DNA of 64,000 nt from Pseudomonas anatoliensis (GCF_017976235.1 NZ_JACVHC010000001.1:310001-374000), one strand, 5' to 3'; numbered from the stretch's first letter, positions 10,847 through 20,307 are shown. The notes: generated by a model from the letters alone, not told the origin. Numbers and translations: made by a program.

Positions 10847-12229
10847 GTGCTTACGATCTACAACACGCTCACCAAGAGCAAAGAAGTCTTCAAGCCGCTC
10901 GATGGCAACAAGGTGCGCATGTACGTCTGCGGGATGACCGTGTACGACTACTGCCACCTGGGCCACGGTCGCAGCATGGTCGCGTTCGACCTGGTGACCC
11001 GCTGGTTGCGGTTCAGCGGTTACGACCTGACTTACGTGCGCAACATCACCGACATCGACGACAAGATCATCAATCGTGCCAACGAGAACGGCGAGTCGTT
11101 CGAAGCGTTGACCGAGCGCATGATCGCCGCGATGCATGAAGACGAAGCGCGCCTGAACATCAAGAAGCCGGACATGGAACCGCGCGCCACGGATCACATT
11201 CCGGGCATGCACGCGATGATCCAGACCCTGATCGACAAGGGCTACGCCTACGCCCCGGGCAATGGCGACGTGTACTACCGCGTCGGCAAGTTCATGGGCT
11301 ACGGCAAGCTGTCGCGCAAGAAGATCGAAGACCTGCGCATCGGGGCGCGGATCGAGGTCGACGAAGCCAAGGAAGATCCGCTGGACTTCGTGCTGTGGAA
11401 AGGCGTCAAGCCGGGCGAGCCAAGCTGGGCATCGCCGTGGGGTGACGGTCGTCCGGGCTGGCACATCGAATGCTCGGTGATGTCGACCTGCTGCCTCGGT
11501 GAGACTTTCGATATTCATGGCGGCGGCAGCGACCTCGAGTTCCCGCACCACGAAAACGAAATCGCCCAGAGCGAAGCGGCCACTGGCAAGACCTACGCCA
11601 ACGCGTGGATGCATTGCGGCATGATTCGCATCAATGGTGAGAAGATGTCCAAGTCCTTGAACAACTTCTTCACCATCCGCGACGTGCTGGAAAAGTACCA
11701 CCCGGAAGTCGTGCGTTACCTGCTGGTGTCGAGCCACTACCGCAGCGCGATCAACTACTCGGAAGACAACCTCAAGGACGCCAAAAGCGCACTCGAGCGT
11801 TTCTACCACGCGTTGAAAGGCCTGCCGAACGTGGCGCCTGCCGGCGGCGAAGCATTTGTCGAACGTTTCACCACGGTGATGAACGACGACTTCGGCACGC
11901 CGGAAGCCTGCGCGGTGCTGTTCGAGATGGTGCGTGAGATCAACCGTCTGCGCGAGAGCGATCTTGATGCAGCGGCCGGTCTGGCGGCACGTTTGAAAGA
12001 ACTGGCCAGCGTATTGGGTGTGTTGCAGCTTGAGGCCGACGACTTCCTGCAGGCCGGCGCCGAAGGGCGTGTTGACGCGGCTGAAGTCGACGCGCTGATT
12101 GCTGCGCGTCTGGCGGCACGGGCCGGTAAGGATTGGGCTGAGTCCGACCGTATTCGTGACCAGCTCACTGCGATGGGAGTTGTGTTGGAAGACGGGAAGG
12201 GTGGGACTACCTGGCGTCTGGCTGACTGA
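10847..12229 (+). CDS. cysS: Cysteinyl-tRNA synthetase
   Basis: 460 residues from a GTG start (AAGGAAACCAAC upstream). Zn-binding Cys in [19 protein letters not shown], which also contains the HIGH motif; further Zn ligands in WHIECSVM and [19 protein letters not shown] motif in [12 protein letters not shown]. The C-terminal DALR helical domain is complete. Followed 20 bp later by a Rho-independent terminator, so it ends the glnS-cysS unit. Confidence 0.98.
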   Translation: MLTIYNTLTKSKEVFKPLDGNKVRMYVCGMTVYDYCHLGHGRSMVAFDLVTRWLRFSGYDLTYVRNITDIDDKIINRANENGESFEALTERMIAAMHEDEARLNIKKPDMEPRATDHIPGMHAMIQTLIDKGYAYAPGNGDVYYRVGKFMGYGKLSRKKIEDLRIGARIEVDEAKEDPLDFVLWKGVKPGEPSWASPWGDGRPGWHIECSVMSTCCLGETFDIHGGGSDLEFPHHENEIAQSEAATGKTYANAWMHCGMIRINGEKMSKSLNNFFTIRDVLEKYHPEVVRYLLVSSHYRSAINYSEDNLKDAKSALERFYHALKGLPNVAPAGGEAFVERFTTVMNDDFGTPEACAVLFEMVREINRLRESDLDAAAGLAARLKELASVLGVLQLEADDFLQAGAEGRVDAAEVDALIAARLAARAGKDWAESDRIRDQLTAMGVVLEDGKGGTTWRLAD

Positions 12230-12249
12230 TTGCCTACCTGATACAAACA

Positions 12250-12280
12250 AAACCCGCCTTGTGCGGGTTTTTGTTTTTTA
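12250..12280 (+). terminator. Rho-independent terminator of glnS-cysS
   Basis: Stem AAACCCGC / GCGGGTTT with a CTTGT loop followed by a T-rich tract (TTTGTTTTTT). Confidence 0.9.
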
Positions 12281-12282
12281 GA

Positions 12283-12374
12283 ATCAAAAGATCGCAGCCT
12301 TCGGCAGCTCCTACATTGAGATTGCCTACACTCGCGATCCTGTAGGAGCTGCCGAAGGCTGCGATCTTTTGATC
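12283..12374. repeat. REPIN (GTAGGAGCTGCCGAAGGCTGCGATC type)
   Basis: Inverted pair of the unit TCAAAAGATCGCAGCCTTCG...GCTCCTAC with about 28 bases between, directly after the cysS terminator. Same family as the repeats at 13791, 15768, 31471, 54706 and 63179. Confidence 0.92.
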
Positions 12375-12409
12375 TGTGCCTCCAACCCTCGACCTGTCAC
12401 GAAGAAGAG

Positions 12410-12452
12410 CCCCTCACTAACCCTCTCCCTCCGGGAGAGCGTTAGTGAGGGG
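12410..12452. repeat. Long imperfect hairpin repeat (CCCCTCACTAACCCTCTCCC type)
   Basis: Arms of about 19 bases around a TCCG loop, differing by one base. This is a second, non-REP repeat family in the window; related units occur at 24461-24497 and 24605-24638. Confidence 0.75.
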
Positions 12453-12551
12453 GTTGCTTTTGCTCTACGCGTAGGTCTTGATATCTGACTCCGCCAACAT
12501 GGGCGGCGCTTGCAGCAGGATGCTGACCAGCGACGAATAAATGGAGGAATC

Positions 12552-13760
12552 ATGGCCAATCACTATCGCGAACTATTCACCACCCCCGGCGCCACCGGGT
12601 TAGTGCTCGCGAGCTCTATTGCCCGACTGCCACAAGCAATGATCGGCATCGGCATCATCACCATGCTGGTCCAGCAAACCGGTGTCTACTGGTTGGCCGG
12701 CGCCGTCGCCGGTACGTTCACCTTGGCCAATGCACTGCTTGGCCCGGTTATTTCGAGACTCGTTGATCAGCGCGGCCAGAGTCGCGTGCTGCCCATCGTC
12801 ACGGCTTTCAGCGTGGTCATGCTGCTGGCGCTGATCTTCGCCGTCTACATGAGGGCTCCTGCCGCCTTGTTTTTTGTTCTGGCGGCACTGGCGGGGACGA
12901 TGCCCAGCATGCCGTCCATGATCAGGGCACGCTGGTCGCACTTGTTCCGTGGCAAGCCGCAGTTGCACACGGCGTTCTCTCTGGACACGGTCTTGACCGA
13001 ACTCGCGTACATCATCGGCCCGCCACTGGCGATCGGTTTGAGCGTGAGCTTCTTCGCCGAAGCCGGGCCACTGGTGGCGGTCGGGCTGCTGGCCGTCGGG
13101 GTGACGGCGTTTCTCATGCAGCGCCAGACCGAACCGAAAGTGGTCGTGGGCAACCGCAGCAATAGCGGTTCCACGTTGCTGATTCCTGGCGTTTGCACCA
13201 TTGTCCTGGCGCTGTTGGCGATGGGCGCCATTGGCGGTGCAATCGATGTCGCCGTCGTGGCTTTTGCCAATGATCAAGGCTGGCCCGCGTCTGCCACGTT
13301 CATGCTCGCCGCCTATGCGCTCGGCTCTCTGGTGGCGGGCCTTACGTTCGGTGCATTGCGGGTTTCCCTGCCGATCGAAAAACAGTTCTTTATCGGCATA
13401 TTGGTCACGGCCGTCACCGGCGTACTGCCGGTTTTCGCAACAGATGTTTATGTCCTGTCAGCGATGCTGTTTATCGCGGGCATATCGTTTGCGCCCACCA
13501 TGGTCGTGGTCATGAAGTTGGGGACGATCATCATCCCTGCGTCCAGGATGACAGAAGGGCTGACGTGGATGACCACTGGCATCAGCATTGGCGTAGCGCT
13601 TGGGGGCATGCTCGCGGGGCCGGTGATTGATGCTTATGGCGCGCGTGCGGGGTTCGGGGTGGCGATTGGTGCGGGGGTGATGATGATGGTGGTTGTGTTG
13701 ATTGGATTGCGTACGTTGGCTGCTGCTTCAACGACAAATATTGAGTCGGCGTATTCGTAA
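12552..13760 (+). CDS. MFS transporter, 12-TM, substrate unknown
   Basis: 402 residues from the ATG with GGAGG five bases upstream; an ATG 42 bases earlier has no ribosome site. About twelve hydrophobic segments in two halves joined by a short polar loop (around QRQTEPKVVVGNRSNSG). No clear drug-exporter motif C, and motif A is weak (SRLVDQRGQSRVLPI). Monocistronic, flanked on both sides by REPINs. Resembles the YfcJ/YhhS-like or Bcr-like MFS proteins, but the subfamily is uncertain. Confidence 0.8.
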   Translation: MANHYRELFTTPGATGLVLASSIARLPQAMIGIGIITMLVQQTGVYWLAGAVAGTFTLANALLGPVISRLVDQRGQSRVLPIVTAFSVVMLLALIFAVYMRAPAALFFVLAALAGTMPSMPSMIRARWSHLFRGKPQLHTAFSLDTVLTELAYIIGPPLAIGLSVSFFAEAGPLVAVGLLAVGVTAFLMQRQTEPKVVVGNRSNSGSTLLIPGVCTIVLALLAMGAIGGAIDVAVVAFANDQGWPASATFMLAAYALGSLVAGLTFGALRVSLPIEKQFFIGILVTAVTGVLPVFATDVYVLSAMLFIAGISFAPTMVVVMKLGTIIIPASRMTEGLTWMTTGISIGVALGGMLAGPVIDAYGARAGFGVAIGAGVMMMVVVLIGLRTLAAASTTNIESAYS

Positions 13761-13790
13761 TGCGCACTGCTTTTATATAGCTTTCAAAGT

Positions 13791-13873
13791 CAAAAGATCG
13801 CAGCCTTCGGCAGCTCCTACAGTGGCATTGCGTACACCGTGTAGGAGCTGCCGCAGGCTGCGATCTTTTGATC
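13791..13873. repeat. REPIN (GTAGGAGCTGCCGAAGGCTGCGATC type)
   Basis: Inverted REP pair between two convergent genes; right arm carries one change (GCCGCAGGC for GCCGAAGGC). Confidence 0.92.
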
Positions 13874-13880
13874 TTCGCTG

Positions 13881-15719
13881 TTAACCGCCCAACTGCCGCA
13901 ACCGCTTATAAAGGGTATTGCGACTAACCCCCAACCGCCGCGCCAAGTGCGAAATATTGCCCCCCGCCAACTTCAACTCCCGATTCAACGCTTCAACATC
14001 ATTCAAATCCAACCCCAACGGCTGCGCGCTCTCAAGCGGCTCCATCTCCAGATCAACAAAAAAATCATCCGGCAAATGCTCCAACCGCACCGGTTGCTCT
14101 TCAGCCATGGCCAGTGCCACCTGCATCACGCTGCTGACCTGGCGCAGATTCCCCGGCCACGGATGCTTGTCGAACAACTCCAGCACCTCTGGACTCAAAC
14201 CCGCCCACTGCGTCGGCTCTCGATGCTGCTCCCAAAGCCGTTTAAATAGCGCTTGTTTATCACTGCGCTCGCGCAGCGGCGGCAGTTCCAGCGTCAGGCC
14301 ACCAATGCGGTAATACAAATCCTCGCGGAACCGTCCCAGTTGCACCTGTTCGCGCAACGAACGGTTAGTCGCCGAGATAATCCGCAGATCCACCGGGAAC
14401 AATTCACTGCTGCCCACCGGTTGCACGCAGCGCTCTTGCAACACCCGCAACAACCGCGCCTGAGTGGGCAGCGGCATGTCGCCGATTTCATCGAGGAACA
14501 ACGTGCCTTTGTCAGCCTTGCGGATCAGGCCGATGCTGCCTTTCTGATTGGCGCCCGTGAACGCGCCTTTCTCATAGCCAAACAGTTCGGACTCGACCAG
14601 TTCGGCGGGAATCGCCGCGCAGTTGACGGCGATAAACGCCTGTTTGCTGCGTGAACTGGCCTGGTGCAGGGCTTTGACGAACACCTCTTTGCCGACGCCG
14701 GTTTCGCCGTGAATCAGCAGGGGAATGTCTTTTTCCAAGAGTCGTTCTGCTTGCCGTACGGCTTTTTCCACGCGGCTGTCGCCGAAGTGCAGAGTGTTGA
14801 GGCTGATCGTCGTTGAAACGACGGGTTTAGTTTCAGCCGTAAAAACCCGCGCCTGAATCGGTGCCTGTTTCGGGCGCTTCAACAGGCACTGAAAACGGTT
14901 GCGCCCCGAGGTCTGCAAGGCAAACGGCAGCCCGTCTGGCTGATTGATCAACTCCAGCAACGACACCTTGAACAGGCTTTCGACGCTCACTCGCGACAAA
15001 CGCACGCCGAGCAGATTGTCCGCCCGGCGATTGGCCGACAGCACCTGGCCGCTCTCATCAAAGATCAACAACCCGGCCCACTGACTGTCGAGGTTGTTCA
15101 ACCCGGTGTTGAAGGTCAGTTGAAAGTGCTGACCGTGAAACAGGTTGAGGATCAGCCGGTTCTCCACGGTCTGACTCATCATCTTGACCATGCCCAGTGT
15201 GTGCGACGGCGGCAGATAGCTGTCGCTGGAGACGTCGAGCACCGCGATCACCTTGCGCTCGGCATCGAAAATCGGCGCGGCGGAACCGGTCATGAAGCGG
15301 TTGGCTTTAAGAAAATGTTCATCGTGTTCGATGTGCACGGCCTGCTCACAGGCCAGCGCCGTGCCGATGGCATTGGTGCCGCTGCAGCGCTCCATCCAGC
15401 TCGCCCCGGCCTGAAAACCCCGGGCCAGATTCGGCTCGATAAAGCGTTGCGTGCCCCACGAGGTCAGCACCTGGCCCTGGCTATCGGCGAGCATGATCAG
15501 GCAATTGGAATTGCTGAGGATGTTCTCGTAATAGGGCAGCACTTCCTGATGGGTGGTCTGCACCAGTGAATGTTGGCTGTCGAGTAACCGCGCAATGCTG
15601 GCGGCGGGCAGTTGATCGAAAGCCGGGGTGCTCTGGTGGTCAAGACCGAACGCGCGACAGCGTTGCCAGGAACTCTGGACGATCGCGTCGTGGGACAACG
15701 GCGGGGCAGGTGCGGCCAT
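13881..15719 (-). CDS. Sigma-54-dependent activator, AcoR-like (GAF-AAA+-Fis)
   Basis: 612 residues from ATG 15719 with AGAGG nine bases upstream; an in-frame ATG eight codons earlier is the alternative. N-terminal GAF-type sensor (about residues 55-205, with GASWMERCSGTNAIGTAL, the AcoR-class signature), a PAS-like segment, then AAA+ with Walker A GETGVGKEV, the sigma-54 contact loop GAFTGA and Walker B GTLFLDEIGDMP, and a C-terminal Fis helix-turn-helix GGNISHLARRLGVSRNTLYK. It is divergent from the ABC importer operon, whose promoter has a sigma-54 site, so it most likely activates that operon in response to a small ligand bound by GAF. Confidence 0.93.
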   Translation of the reverse strand: MAAPAPPLSHDAIVQSSWQRCRAFGLDHQSTPAFDQLPAASIARLLDSQHSLVQTTHQEVLPYYENILSNSNCLIMLADSQGQVLTSWGTQRFIEPNLARGFQAGASWMERCSGTNAIGTALACEQAVHIEHDEHFLKANRFMTGSAAPIFDAERKVIAVLDVSSDSYLPPSHTLGMVKMMSQTVENRLILNLFHGQHFQLTFNTGLNNLDSQWAGLLIFDESGQVLSANRRADNLLGVRLSRVSVESLFKVSLLELINQPDGLPFALQTSGRNRFQCLLKRPKQAPIQARVFTAETKPVVSTTISLNTLHFGDSRVEKAVRQAERLLEKDIPLLIHGETGVGKEVFVKALHQASSRSKQAFIAVNCAAIPAELVESELFGYEKGAFTGANQKGSIGLIRKADKGTLFLDEIGDMPLPTQARLLRVLQERCVQPVGSSELFPVDLRIISATNRSLREQVQLGRFREDLYYRIGGLTLELPPLRERSDKQALFKRLWEQHREPTQWAGLSPEVLELFDKHPWPGNLRQVSSVMQVALAMAEEQPVRLEHLPDDFFVDLEMEPLESAQPLGLDLNDVEALNRELKLAGGNISHLARRLGVSRNTLYKRLRQLGG

Positions 15720-15767
15720 GGCGGTCAGCCTCTGAAACAACATTTTTATTATTGTTATGCGATCCCC

Positions 15768-15852
15768 TGTAGGAGCTGCCGAAGGCTGCGATCTTTTGAC
15801 GTGGCTTGTTAAAAACAAGATCAAAAGATCGCAGCCTTCGGCAGCTCCTACA
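15768..15852. repeat. REPIN (GTAGGAGCTGCCGAAGGCTGCGATC type) in a divergent promoter region
   Basis: Inverted REP pair with about 24 bases between, lying between the activator start and its putative binding sites. REPINs are less usual in divergent promoter regions than between gene ends. Confidence 0.92.
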
Positions 15853-15920
15853 GGTGGCGATGTTGCGTTCGCAGGCAATTCCGTTTGCATTCGGGGATGC
15901 GCGAAGAGTGCATAGAGTGT

Positions 15921-15968
15921 TGTTCACAATTGTTCATTGTCAATCGTCCAACTGTTCAAATGTGTTCA
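15921..15968 (+). promoter_or_regulatory. Tandem activator half-sites (TGTTCA-N4-TGTTCA, twice)
   Basis: TGTTCA occurs at 15921, 15931, 15953 and 15963, that is, two pairs each with a 10-bp period and 32 bp between pairs, so all four lie on about one DNA face. They are 70-115 bp upstream of the sigma-54 promoter, a normal place for an enhancer. Probable binding site of the divergent AcoR-like activator. Confidence 0.65.
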
Positions 15969-16032
15969 CCATTGAATGCCTCTTAGCGACGTTTTCAGCG
16001 ATTTTCACGACAAATCAACAGCTTGCCGTTTT

Positions 16033-16048
16033 TGGCACGAAAGTCGCT
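16033..16048 (+). promoter_or_regulatory. Sigma-54 (-24/-12) promoter of the ABC importer operon
   Basis: TTGGCACGAAAGTCGCT matches TTGGCACG-N4-TTGCT, with GG (16034-16035) exactly ten bases from GC (16046-16047); the only change is C for T before GC. Transcription would start near 16059, 35 bases before the first ATG. Confidence 0.82.
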
Positions 16049-16093
16049 CCAGTGCACAGGTCGCTTGACTCCAAAAATAAAAAAGGCCGAGCC

Positions 16094-17188
16094 ATGTCAC
16101 TCACCCTGGAGCACGTCAGCCGCACCGTCGAGGGCCAGATCTGGATCGACGATGCCTGCCTGAAATTCGAACCCGGTTCGTTCAACGTTTTGCTCGGTCG
16201 CACGCTGTCCGGCAAGACCAGCCTGATGCGCCTGATGGCCGGCCTCGACAAGCCAGACAGCGGCCGCGTGCTGATGAACGGTGTCGACGTCACGCAACGC
16301 CCGGTGCGCTTGCGCAACGTGTCGATGGTCTATCAGCAGTTCATCAATTACCCGACCATGACCGTATTCGAGAACATCGCCTCGCCACTGCGCCAGGCCG
16401 GCGTCTCGAAAGAGATTATCCACAGCCGGGTGCAGGAAACCGCGCGAATGCTGCGCATCGAGAAGTTCTTGCAGCGCTATCCGCTGGAGCTCTCGGGTGG
16501 TCAGCAACAACGCACTGCCATGGCGCGGGCGCTGGTCAAGGATGCCGAACTGATTCTGTTCGATGAGCCGCTGGTCAACCTCGACTACAAACTGCGCGAA
16601 GAACTGCGTCAGGAAATGCGCGAGCTGTTCAAGCTGCGCCACACCATTGCGATTTACGCCACCACCGAGCCCAACGAAGCGTTGGCGCTGGGCGGCACCA
16701 CGACCATTCTTCACGAAGGCCGGGTGATTCAGAGCGGCCCGTCGACCGAGGTTTATCACCAGCCGCAATCGGTGCTGGCGGCGGAGTTGTTTTCCGAGCC
16801 GCCAATCAACCTGATGCCCGGCCGCATCGCCGGCAACGAAGTCAGTTTCGCCAATTTTGTGCACTTCCCGTTGAACGTCGATCTGCGTCCGGTGGGCGAG
16901 GGTGAGTTCCGCTTTGGCGTGCGCCCGAGCCACATCTCGCTGGTGCCGAGCAACGATGATGATCTGGAGTTGGCGGTCACCGTCGAAGTCGCCGAGATCA
17001 GTGGTTCGGAAACCTTTCTGCATGTACGCAACGAGCATTTCCTGCTGGTGCTGCACTTGCCGGGTGTTCACGAATACGACGTCGATGCGCCGATCCGCAT
17101 CTATATCCCGACCCATAAACTGTTTGTTTTCGATGCGCAGGGCCGTCTGGTGCAAGCACCTGGCCGGCGTGTCGCGAGGGTTGCCTGA
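16094..17188 (+). CDS. ABC importer ATPase 1 (GlpS-like), lacks H-loop histidine
   Basis: 364 residues from ATG 16094; longer ORF upstream is an artefact of the leader. Walker A GRTLSGKTS, Q-loop MVYQQFINYP, signature LSGGQQQRTAMARALV and Walker B LILFDEPLVNLD are intact, but the switch position reads YATTEPNEAL where importers have VTHDQxEA, so the catalytic histidine is absent. A C-terminal TOBE-type domain follows. MalK/UgpC-type subunit of a carbohydrate or polyol importer. Stop and next start overlap (TGATG). Gene order and a DUF2160 partner match the glycerol system glpSTPQUV described in Rhizobium. Confidence 0.88.
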   Translation: MSLTLEHVSRTVEGQIWIDDACLKFEPGSFNVLLGRTLSGKTSLMRLMAGLDKPDSGRVLMNGVDVTQRPVRLRNVSMVYQQFINYPTMTVFENIASPLRQAGVSKEIIHSRVQETARMLRIEKFLQRYPLELSGGQQQRTAMARALVKDAELILFDEPLVNLDYKLREELRQEMRELFKLRHTIAIYATTEPNEALALGGTTTILHEGRVIQSGPSTEVYHQPQSVLAAELFSEPPINLMPGRIAGNEVSFANFVHFPLNVDLRPVGEGEFRFGVRPSHISLVPSNDDDLELAVTVEVAEISGSETFLHVRNEHFLLVLHLPGVHEYDVDAPIRIYIPTHKLFVFDAQGRLVQAPGRRVARVA

Positions 17189-18303
17189 TGGCCGAAATCC
17201 GCTTGCAACACCTCGCCCACAGCTACAGCAAAACCCCGGGTGGGCCGGAGGATTACGCGATCCGCGAGATGGATCACGTTTGGGAACAGGGTGGGGCTTA
17301 TGCGCTGCTAGGGCCGTCGGGTTGCGGCAAATCGACCTTGCTCAACATCATTTCCGGTCTGCTCAGCCCCTCGCAAGGGCATGTGCTGTTCGACGGCAAA
17401 GCGGTCAACGACCTGACGCCGGAGAAGCGCAACATTGCGCAGGTGTTCCAGTTTCCGGTGGTCTACGACACCATGACCGTGTTCGACAACCTCGCGTTTC
17501 CCCTGCGCAATCAGGGCATGGCCGAGGCGAAAGTGCACAGCAAGGTGCAGGAAATCGCCGAAGTGCTCGACCTGCAAAACCTGCTGAGCAAGAAGGCGCG
17601 CAACCTCACCGCTGACGAAAAACAGAAAGTCTCCATGGGCCGTGGTCTGGTGCGCGATGACGTCTCGGCGATCCTCTTCGATGAGCCGCTGACGGTGATC
17701 GACCCGCACCTGAAATGGAAACTGCGGCGCAAGCTCAAGCAGATCCACGAGCAGTTCAACATCACCATGGTCTATGTCACCCACGATCAACTGGAGGCCT
17801 CGACCTTCGCCGACAAGATTGCGGTGATGTACGGCGGCCAGATCGTCCAGTTCGGCACGCCACGGGAATTGTTCGAGCGACCGAGCCATACCTTCGTCGG
17901 CTACTTCATCGGCAGCCCGGGTATGAATCTGATCGAAGTGCAACCGCAGCCCGGTGGCGTCGGTTTCGCTTCGACGCACCTGCCGTTGTCCGACGCCTTG
18001 CAGCGCCATATCGAACATGGCCAGTGGAAAAATCTGAAGGTCGGCATCCGTCCCGAGTTCATTCACGTGTGGGACGAGCCGTTTGATGACGCGATGCAGG
18101 CCAGGGTCGTACACGTCGAAGACCTCGGCACCTACAAGATCATGACCCTCGACCTCGACGGCGCACCGTTGAAAGTTCGCCTGGCGGAAGACAAACCGGT
18201 GCCGCAGGGCACGGCGTACATCAGTTTTCCGGCGCAGTGGCTGATGGTCTATGCCGACGAATTCCTCCTCGAAGCCAGCGAAAACAGCGAGGTGCAGCCA
18301 TGA
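17188..18303 (+). CDS. ABC importer ATPase 2 (GlpT-like), degenerate signature motif
   Basis: 371 residues. Walker A GPSGCGKST, Q-loop QVFQFPVVYDT, Walker B AILFDEPLTVIDP and H-loop VYVTHDQLEAS are intact, but the signature LSGGQ is replaced by LTADEKQKVSMGRGLV. It pairs with ATPase 1, which has the opposite defects; a heterodimer would have one complete and one degenerate ATP site. C-terminal TOBE-type domain present. Overlaps the permease gene by four bases (ATGA). Confidence 0.88.
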   Translation: MAEIRLQHLAHSYSKTPGGPEDYAIREMDHVWEQGGAYALLGPSGCGKSTLLNIISGLLSPSQGHVLFDGKAVNDLTPEKRNIAQVFQFPVVYDTMTVFDNLAFPLRNQGMAEAKVHSKVQEIAEVLDLQNLLSKKARNLTADEKQKVSMGRGLVRDDVSAILFDEPLTVIDPHLKWKLRRKLKQIHEQFNITMVYVTHDQLEASTFADKIAVMYGGQIVQFGTPRELFERPSHTFVGYFIGSPGMNLIEVQPQPGGVGFASTHLPLSDALQRHIEHGQWKNLKVGIRPEFIHVWDEPFDDAMQARVVHVEDLGTYKIMTLDLDGAPLKVRLAEDKPVPQGTAYISFPAQWLMVYADEFLLEASENSEVQP

Positions 18304-19166
18304 ACAAGGTGCAGAACAACAAGGCCTGGTGGCTGGTGTTGCCGGTTTTTCTGCTGGTGGCATTCAGTGCGGTAATTCCGATGATGACCGTGGTCAACTA
18401 TTCGGTGCAGGACATCTTCGACCAGTCCAGCCGCTACTTCGTCGGCGCAGATTGGTACAAGCAAGTGCTGCTCGACCCGCGTCTGCATGACTCGCTGCTG
18501 CGCCAGTTCATCTACTCGGCGTGCGTGCTGTTGATCGAAATTCCGCTGGGCATCGCTGTCGCCCTGACCATGCCGACCAAGGGCCGCTGGTCGTCGGTGG
18601 TGCTGATCATTCTGGCGATTCCGCTGCTGATCCCGTGGAACGTGGTCGGCACTATCTGGCAGATTTTCGGCCGTGCCGACATCGGGTTGCTCGGTTCCAG
18701 CCTCAACGCCATGGGCATCAGCTACAACTATGCGGCCAACACCATGGACGCCTGGGTGACGGTGTTGGTGATGGATGTCTGGCACTGGACTTCATTGGTG
18801 GCGCTGCTGTGTTTCTCCGGATTACGCGCGATTCCCGACGTGTATTACCAGGCCGCGCGCATCGACCGCGCTTCGGGATGGGCGGTGTTCAGGCACATTC
18901 AGTTGCCCAAGCTCAAAAGCGTGTTGTTGATCGCGGTGATGCTGCGCTTCATGGACAGTTTCATGATCTACACCGAACCGTTCGTGCTCACCGGCGGCGG
19001 GCCGGGTAACGCTACGACCTTCCTGAGTCAGACGTTGACGCAAATGGCTGTAGGCCAATTCGACCTGGGTCCGGCAGCGGCTTTCTCGCTGGTGTACTTC
19101 CTGATCATCCTGTTGGTGTCCTGGCTGTTCTACACCGCCATGACGCACTCCGACGCCAACCGCTGA
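18300..19166 (+). CDS. ABC importer permease 1 (GlpP/UgpA-like)
   Basis: 288 residues from the ATG overlapping the previous stop. Six membrane segments (first at about residues 10-32), with the EAA loop YYQAARIDRASGWAVFRHIQLPKLKSV giving the ATPase contact. One of two MalF/MalG-type permeases; the longer frame starting upstream is not used. Nine bases separate it from permease 2. Confidence 0.93.
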   Translation: MNKVQNNKAWWLVLPVFLLVAFSAVIPMMTVVNYSVQDIFDQSSRYFVGADWYKQVLLDPRLHDSLLRQFIYSACVLLIEIPLGIAVALTMPTKGRWSSVVLIILAIPLLIPWNVVGTIWQIFGRADIGLLGSSLNAMGISYNYAANTMDAWVTVLVMDVWHWTSLVALLCFSGLRAIPDVYYQAARIDRASGWAVFRHIQLPKLKSVLLIAVMLRFMDSFMIYTEPFVLTGGGPGNATTFLSQTLTQMAVGQFDLGPAAAFSLVYFLIILLVSWLFYTAMTHSDANR

Positions 19167-19175
19167 GGCCCGGCC

Positions 19176-19976
19176 ATGAGCAAGAGAAAGCTTATTCCGC
19201 TGCTGATCTACATCCTGTTCCTGCTGGTGCCGATCTACTGGCTGCTGAACATGTCCTTCAAGAGCAACACTGAAATCCTCGGTGGCCTGACGCTTTTCCC
19301 ACAGGACTTCACGCTGGCGAACTACAAGGTGATCTTCACCGATCCGAGTTGGTACAACGGTTATCTCAACTCGCTGTACTACGTCAGCCTGAACACGGTG
19401 ATCTCGCTGAGCGTGGCGTTGCCGGCGGCCTATGCGTTTTCGCGCTACCGTTTCCTGGGTGACAAGCACCTGTTCTTTTGGCTGCTGACCAACCGCATGG
19501 CGCCACCGGCGGTGTTTCTGTTGCCGTTCTTCCAGCTGTATTCGTCGATTGGTCTGTTCGACACGCACATCGCCGTGGCACTGGCGCACTGTCTGTTCAA
19601 CGTACCGTTGGCGGTGTGGATTCTCGAAGGCTTCATGTCCGGCGTGCCGAAAGAAATCGACGAAACCGCCTACATTGATAACTACAGTTTCCCCAAGTTC
19701 TTCGTGAAGATTTTCATCCCGCTGATCGGCTCCGGCATCGGCGTCACGGCGTTTTTCTGCTTTATGTTTTCCTGGGTCGAGCTGTTGCTGGCGCGTACGT
19801 TGACCTCGGTAAACGCCAAGCCGATTGCGGCGGTGATGACCCGTACCGTTTCGGCTTCGGGTATCGATTGGGGCGTGCTGGCGGCGGCGGGGGTATTGAC
19901 CATTCTGCCGGGGATGCTGGTGATCTGGTTTGTTCGCAACCACGTGGCCAAGGGCTTTGCCCTCGGTCGAGTCTGA
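19176..19976 (+). CDS. ABC importer permease 2 (GlpQ/UgpE-like)
   Basis: 266 residues, six membrane segments. EAA loop EIDETAYIDNYSFPKFFVKIFIPL near residue 165 and a MalG-like N-terminus (LLIYILFLLVPIYWLLNMSFKSN). Forms the translocation pore with permease 1. Followed seven bases later by the DUF2160 gene. Confidence 0.93.
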   Translation: MSKRKLIPLLIYILFLLVPIYWLLNMSFKSNTEILGGLTLFPQDFTLANYKVIFTDPSWYNGYLNSLYYVSLNTVISLSVALPAAYAFSRYRFLGDKHLFFWLLTNRMAPPAVFLLPFFQLYSSIGLFDTHIAVALAHCLFNVPLAVWILEGFMSGVPKEIDETAYIDNYSFPKFFVKIFIPLIGSGIGVTAFFCFMFSWVELLLARTLTSVNAKPIAAVMTRTVSASGIDWGVLAAAGVLTILPGMLVIWFVRNHVAKGFALGRV

Positions 19977-19983
19977 GGAGCTG

Positions 19984-20259
19984 ATGATGGAATGGATGAG
20001 TTGGACCACCCCCACAGCGACGTTCTTCATCGTCATCGGCCTGATTCTGGTGGGCATGACCACCTGGGAATTGCGTTCGCCGAGCATTCTGCGGCGAGGG
20101 TTTCTGCCGATTGCCACCACCCGTGGTGATCGCTTGTTTATCGGTCTTCTCGGCAGCGCCTACCTGCATTTGCTGGTAATCGGCGCCACCGACTGGAGCA
20201 TCTGGGTCGCGTCCGCGTTGTCCCTGGTGTGGCTGTTGGCTGTGATGCGTTGGGGCTAG
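19984..20259 (+). CDS. DUF2160 small membrane protein (GlpU-like)
   Basis: 91 residues with three hydrophobic segments (about residues 11-28, 48-65, 70-86). GAGGAGCTG precedes tandem ATGs at 19984 and 19987. DUF2160 proteins sit in this position in glycerol-type ABC operons of Rhizobium and Pseudomonas; their function is not known. A role as an accessory subunit of the permease pair is an inference from the tight linkage. Confidence 0.85.
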   Translation: MMEWMSWTTPTATFFIVIGLILVGMTTWELRSPSILRRGFLPIATTRGDRLFIGLLGSAYLHLLVIGATDWSIWVASALSLVWLLAVMRWG

Positions 20260-20307
20260 TCGAATTGATCGGCAATCGTGCTCCGAAATCCTAAACAGGA
20301 GGTCTCT

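Noticed and set aside
15806..16093. Longer N-terminus for ABC ATPase 1
   Set aside because: Would be translated from a REPIN and from the sigma-54 promoter region; homologous proteins start at the ATG at 16094.
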